64,000 nt of DNA from Legionella_C sp963803545 (GTDB lineage: Bacteria > Pseudomonadota > Gammaproteobacteria > Legionellales > Legionellaceae), in NCBI GenBank assembly GCA_963803545.1, contig CAWDMX010000001.1:310001-374000 (forward strand). Reading direction: 5' to 3'. Under the pieces are notes generated by a model that did not search any database, was not told where the DNA came from, and saw only the letters and a list, made by a program, of their open reading frames with translations. Made by a program: the position numbers and the translations under genes. Positions 60,740-64,000 of the stretch are shown here, piece after piece (within the stretch, counting starts at the first letter, position 1; each line of letters starts with the position of its first letter).

Positions 60740-61915
60740 TTAGCTAAATCTAGACTCCAGCATCACGACCGCTGGAAGTTTTTTTCCTTCTAAATATTCT
60801 AAAAACGCTCCGCCACCGGTTGATATGTAGTCAATTTGCTGCATCAGATTGTATTGATCTATTGCCGCTAGGGTGTCGCCTCCGCCAGCAATAGAAAACG
60901 CGTCGCTATTGGCAATAGCAATAGCAATTCCTCGTGTTCCGTAGGAAAACTGGGGCATTTCAAAAACACCAACCGGGCCGTTCCATATTATAGTCTTTGC
61001 ATCATCAAGCAGGTGAATATAGCGGTGGATGGTATCCGGACCGATATCTAAAATCATATCGTCGGAGGCAACATTGCTCAGTGTTTTATTATAAGCCGGG
61101 CAATTGTCTTTAAGCGCTTTACCGACGACAACATCGGTGGGTAGGGGAATAGCACAACCGTGTTGCTGAGCTAATGCTAAAATTTCACGCGCTTCCTCAA
61201 GCATGCTTTCTTCACACAGCGAAAGACCAATCTCAAACCCTTGCGCTTTTAAAAAGGTATTAGCTATACCTCCGCCAGGAATAAGATAGGTAACTCGGGT
61301 AACTAATTGTTTGAGTAACGAGAGCTTACCTGAAACTTTAGCGCCGCCAACAACCGCAATAATGGGTGTGATGGGATCTTTTAAAACATGCGCAAGAGCC
61401 TCAAGCTCACGCTCCAATAGAGGGCCGGCTACGGCTAATGGCGCATACAGCCCAACCCCATAGGTCGAGGCGTGGGCGCGGTGTGCCGTGCCAAAAGCAT
61501 CCATTACATAGACGTCACAAAGATTCGCTAATTTTTTTGCAAGCTCCGTATCGTTACTTTTTTCACCACTATTAAACCGAACATTTTCGCACACAACTAC
61601 CTCACCCGGTTTTACCTCAACGCCATCTAAATAGTCTTTTTCCAGACGCACTGGGCACTTTAGATCACGCGCTAAATAATCAACCACAGGCTGCAATGAA
61701 TAGTTGGGGTCAAAACGACCTTCTTCGGGCCGACCAAGATGCGACAATATTAAAACACTTGCGCCGGACTCTAAAGCCGCATTAATCGTTGGAATTGCCG
61801 CCTGTAGCCGCTGATCGCTTGTAATGATTCCATCTTTGATTGGAACGTTTAAATCCTCGCGAATTAAAACTCTTTTACCGCGCAAGTCACAATCTTTCAT
61901 TTTCAAAATATTCAT
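60740..61915 (-). CDS. pgk: Phosphoglycerate kinase
   Basis: Glycolytic enzyme converting 1,3-bisphosphoglycerate and ADP to 3-phosphoglycerate and ATP. The 391 residues carry VLIREDLNVPIKDG, LILSHLGRPEEG, DAFGTAHRAHAST, VVGGAKVSGKLSLL, and GGGDTLAAI. ATG 61915 has AGGA upstream. Third gene of tkt-gap-pgk; a pyruvate kinase gene, usual downstream in Legionella and Coxiella, is not here. Confidence 0.97.
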   Translation of the reverse strand: MNILKMKDCDLRGKRVLIREDLNVPIKDGIITSDQRLQAAIPTINAALESGASVLILSHLGRPEEGRFDPNYSLQPVVDYLARDLKCPVRLEKDYLDGVEVKPGEVVVCENVRFNSGEKSNDTELAKKLANLCDVYVMDAFGTAHRAHASTYGVGLYAPLAVAGPLLERELEALAHVLKDPITPIIAVVGGAKVSGKLSLLKQLVTRVTYLIPGGGIANTFLKAQGFEIGLSLCEESMLEEAREILALAQQHGCAIPLPTDVVVGKALKDNCPAYNKTLSNVASDDMILDIGPDTIHRYIHLLDDAKTIIWNGPVGVFEMPQFSYGTRGIAIAIANSDAFSIAGGGDTLAAIDQYNLMQQIDYISTGGGAFLEYLEGKKLPAVVMLESRFS

Positions 61916-61924
61916 TATTTATCC

Positions 61925-62911
61925 TTAATGACCTAGCATTATTTCCGCGGTATCCAGCATGCGGTTCGAAAATCCCCACTCGTTGTCGTACCAAGCAACG
62001 ACTTTAACTAAGTTTTTCATGACCTTAGTCTGAGTGATATCAAATATTGCTGAAGCGGGGTGATGATTAAAATCACATGAAACCAGCGGCTCATCACAGA
62101 TGTGCAGCACTTTATTTTGCGCACCGACCATAATGGCATTAACCTCAGCAACAGAGGTCTCTCTTTTTGCTGTAAATGTTAAATCAATTACCGATACATT
62201 TAGCGTTGGAACGCGCATGGCAAAACCGTCCAATTTGCCGGCTAACTCAGGAATAACGAGACCCAAGGCCGAGGCGGCACCTGTTTTGGTTGGAATAATT
62301 GATTGAGTCGCTGAACGCGCGCGTCGCAAATCATTATGGCTCCCATCCAACAGCATCTGATCCTTCGTATAGGCGTGCACGGTGTTGAGTAAGCCGTACT
62401 CCAGGCCAATAGCCTCATGCAAGGGTTTAACCACCGGTGCTAAGCAATTCGTCGTGCACGAGGCATTGGAGACAATAATATCGTGTGCTTGCAGGCTTTG
62501 TTCGTTCACCCCATACACAATGGTTGCGTCCACGTCCTTACCGGGCGCGGATATTAAAACTTTTTTAGCCCCCGCCTGAACATGCATCATAGCGTGTTCA
62601 CGACTGGTGAACCGACCTGTACATTCAAATACTATGTCTACATCCAGACGTTTCCATGGTAATAGATTGGGTGCGCGTTCGGCAATTATTTCTATCCGAT
62701 GACCGTCCACCACGAGAAAATTATTCTCAACAGCAACTTCGCAACCGAAGCGACCGTGTGTTGAGTCGTAACGCGTTAAATGAGCGGTCGTCTCAATACC
62801 CGACAAATCGTTAATAGCTACCACTTCAAATTGCTGTTGGCGACTGTATTCGAAGATGGATCTTAATATACAGCGACCGATTCGCCCATACCCATTGATT
62901 GCTACTCTCAT
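61925..62911 (-). CDS. gap: Type I glyceraldehyde-3-phosphate dehydrogenase
   Basis: NAD-dependent glycolytic enzyme. In 328 residues: VAINGYGRIGRCILRS (NAD site), the catalytic SNASCTTNCLAP, HAYTKDQMLLDGSHNDLRRAR, IPTKTGAASALG and WYDNEWGFSNRMLD. The related erythrose-4-phosphate dehydrogenase was considered, but the GAASALG-VIPELAGKLDG region is GAPDH-like. ATG 62911 matches the start. It sits between tkt and pgk. Confidence 0.93.
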   Translation of the reverse strand: MRVAINGYGRIGRCILRSIFEYSRQQQFEVVAINDLSGIETTAHLTRYDSTHGRFGCEVAVENNFLVVDGHRIEIIAERAPNLLPWKRLDVDIVFECTGRFTSREHAMMHVQAGAKKVLISAPGKDVDATIVYGVNEQSLQAHDIIVSNASCTTNCLAPVVKPLHEAIGLEYGLLNTVHAYTKDQMLLDGSHNDLRRARSATQSIIPTKTGAASALGLVIPELAGKLDGFAMRVPTLNVSVIDLTFTAKRETSVAEVNAIMVGAQNKVLHICDEPLVSCDFNHHPASAIFDITQTKVMKNLVKVVAWYDNEWGFSNRMLDTAEIMLGH

Positions 62912-62970
62912 TAATCTCTCCAACATCGTGTGCTTTATCTACAAAGTTATGAACCCGTTTTTGGTACTAT

Positions 62971-64000
62971 TCAAAAAGAATTTATAGCCTTTACCACGGC
63001 TTCAACGGTTATACCTAGATAGGTGTACGCGTCAGTAGCTGAGGCCGACACGCCAAATCTATCGATACCAATTACTTTCCCATCCAATCCCACAAATCGA
63101 TACCAATAATTGGTAGCGCCGGCCTCTAGGGCTATTCGATTTCTTACGCCATCCGGCAAGAGCGCTTGTTGATAGTCGGCTTCTTGCTGTAAAAATAGCT
63201 CTGGGCACGGCATAGAAACAAGGCGAACTTTCCGCGTTAACGAGCAACCGTTAATCGCGTCCAAGGCAATGTGCACCTCCGATCCCGTGGCGATAATAAT
63301 GACGTCCGGAACACCCTCACAATCCAGCACGCAATAAGCACCCTTACTAATAAGGTCTTGAGGGTTGGCAACCGGTGGCAGCGGGGTAAGATTTTGTCGG
63401 GACAGCAAAAGGGCGCTTGGCCCGTTATGACAGCTTAATGCGTGCTGCCAGGCAACCGCTGTTTCCAATAAATCAGCCGGACGCCAAACCGTTAGATTCG
63501 GTGTTAAGCGAAGCATCGCAGCGTGCTCAATAGGCTGATGGGTGGGGCCGTCCTCACCTAAACCAATTGAATCATGGGTTAAGATATAAATAACCCGCTG
63601 CTGCATGAGCGCGCTTAACCGGATGGCGTTGCGCGCGTAATCCGCAAAAACAAGAAAGGTTCCGCCGTAGGGGATAAATCCTCCGTGCACCGCTATACCA
63701 TTCATAATGGCCGCCATACCAAATTCACGCACACCGTAATTAATATAGTTACCAGCGCAATCCTCGGCGGATATCGCTTTAGTTCCGGACCAGTTCGTAT
63801 TGTTTGAACCGCTGAGATCCGCTGATCCACCGAGCAGCTCCGGTAAAAATTGCGCAAAATACTCGATGCAAAACTGCGAGCTTTTACGCGTAGCCATCGG
63901 CTGTGTCTGAGCGGTGCAGCGCTCAATTAAGCCCTGACTCAATTGCTCCCAGTTATCCGGTAAATCGCCGTTTATTTGGCGCAAAAACTGAGAATAACTC
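62971..64000 (-). CDS. tkt: Transketolase, C-terminal half (cut by the right edge)
   Basis: Thiamine-diphosphate enzyme of the pentose phosphate pathway. The visible 342 residues hold GGSADLSGSNNT, INYGVREFGMAAIMNGIA (catalytic glutamate), SIGLGEDGPTHQPIEHAAMLR and IDRFGVSASATDAY. Full-length transketolase is about 660 residues, so about half the gene lies beyond 64000; the frame is open through to the edge. The visible 5' TTG at 63984 is not a start. It heads tkt-gap-pgk. Confidence 0.94.
   Translation of the reverse strand, partial: SYSQFLRQINGDLPDNWEQLSQGLIERCTAQTQPMATRKSSQFCIEYFAQFLPELLGGSADLSGSNNTNWSGTKAISAEDCAGNYINYGVREFGMAAIMNGIAVHGGFIPYGGTFLVFADYARNAIRLSALMQQRVIYILTHDSIGLGEDGPTHQPIEHAAMLRLTPNLTVWRPADLLETAVAWQHALSCHNGPSALLLSRQNLTPLPPVANPQDLISKGAYCVLDCEGVPDVIIIATGSEVHIALDAINGCSLTRKVRLVSMPCPELFLQQEADYQQALLPDGVRNRIALEAGATNYWYRFVGLDGKVIGIDRFGVSASATDAYTYLGITVEAVVKAINSF

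Noticed and set aside
61925..62911. Erythrose-4-phosphate dehydrogenase (epd) instead of gap
   Set aside because: The order tkt-epd-pgk of E. coli makes this tempting, and FNHHPASAIFD is epd-like, but the TKTGAASALG and PELAGKLDGFAMRVPT region is that of GAPDH.

Overview
The window looks like a chromosomal segment of a gammaproteobacterium of the order Legionellales (Legionella/Coxiella relatives). The evidence is a Legionella-type major outer membrane protein at the left edge, a tatA-tatB pair without tatC, a metG-rsxB-nth cluster, a tkt-gap-pgk cluster, hybrid sensor kinases, and several orphan repeat or membrane proteins of the kind seen in host-associated Legionellales. The species cannot be fixed from the sequence alone. 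No CRISPR array, rRNA, prophage or plasmid replication module was seen.

Layout. 1-8 kb: porin (minus strand), pyrC-rnt, and a minus-strand run ubiD-fre-small membrane protein-rsmE-trxA. 6.7-10.5 kb: a TSUP permease, darP-rlmKL and two tiny membrane proteins. 11-15.9 kb: a cytochrome oxidase assembly operon (SURF1, an accessory protein, ctaA, ctaB, sco) without oxidase subunits, then rimK. 16.2-20.9 kb: a signalling block with a PAS-kinase-REC-HPt hybrid kinase coupled to an orphan 460-residue protein, and a divergent PAS-REC protein with no kinase domain. 21.2-23.6 kb: an orphan protein carrying a zinc deaminase-like signature, then a graveyard of decayed genes and transposases. 23.8-27.8 kb: a DUF885 hydrolase, a 0.8 kb gene-poor stretch with DnaA-box-like 9-mers, a BaiN-type flavoprotein and tRNA-Pro(GGG). 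27.8-30.5 kb: an AT-rich insert beside the tRNA with two orphan genes, an ISAs1-type transposase and a nested IS6 element with 8-bp target duplications. 30.5-40.9 kb: mdfA, an ankyrin-like repeat protein, the rppH-ptsP-TSUP-lgt-thyA operon, ansA and two orphan genes. 41-47.2 kb: glmU, a tandem VUT-like membrane protein, and ubiE-ubiJ-ubiB-tatA-tatB. 47.2-50.3 kb: orphan membrane and secreted proteins. 50.4-64 kb: metG-rsxB-nth, a pteridine reductase, a MidA-like/PTPS/priA/methyltransferase operon, ihfB, proQ and the tkt-gap-pgk operon, with tkt cut by the right edge.

How the parts fit. Ubiquinone genes (ubiD, fre, ubiB, ubiJ, ubiE), heme A synthesis and copper delivery point to an aerobic respiratory chain. 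A PTPS paralogue without the usual catalytic Cys, a pteridine reductase and thyA suggest a rearranged pterin/folate route. The most unusual items are the deaminase-like protein (21215-22549), the kinase-less PAS-REC protein with its divergent hybrid-kinase operon, a SURF1 gene that seems to lack a canonical start codon, and the stand-alone RsxB. Many start codons were moved from the longest open frame to the position with a ribosome binding site; each case is noted.
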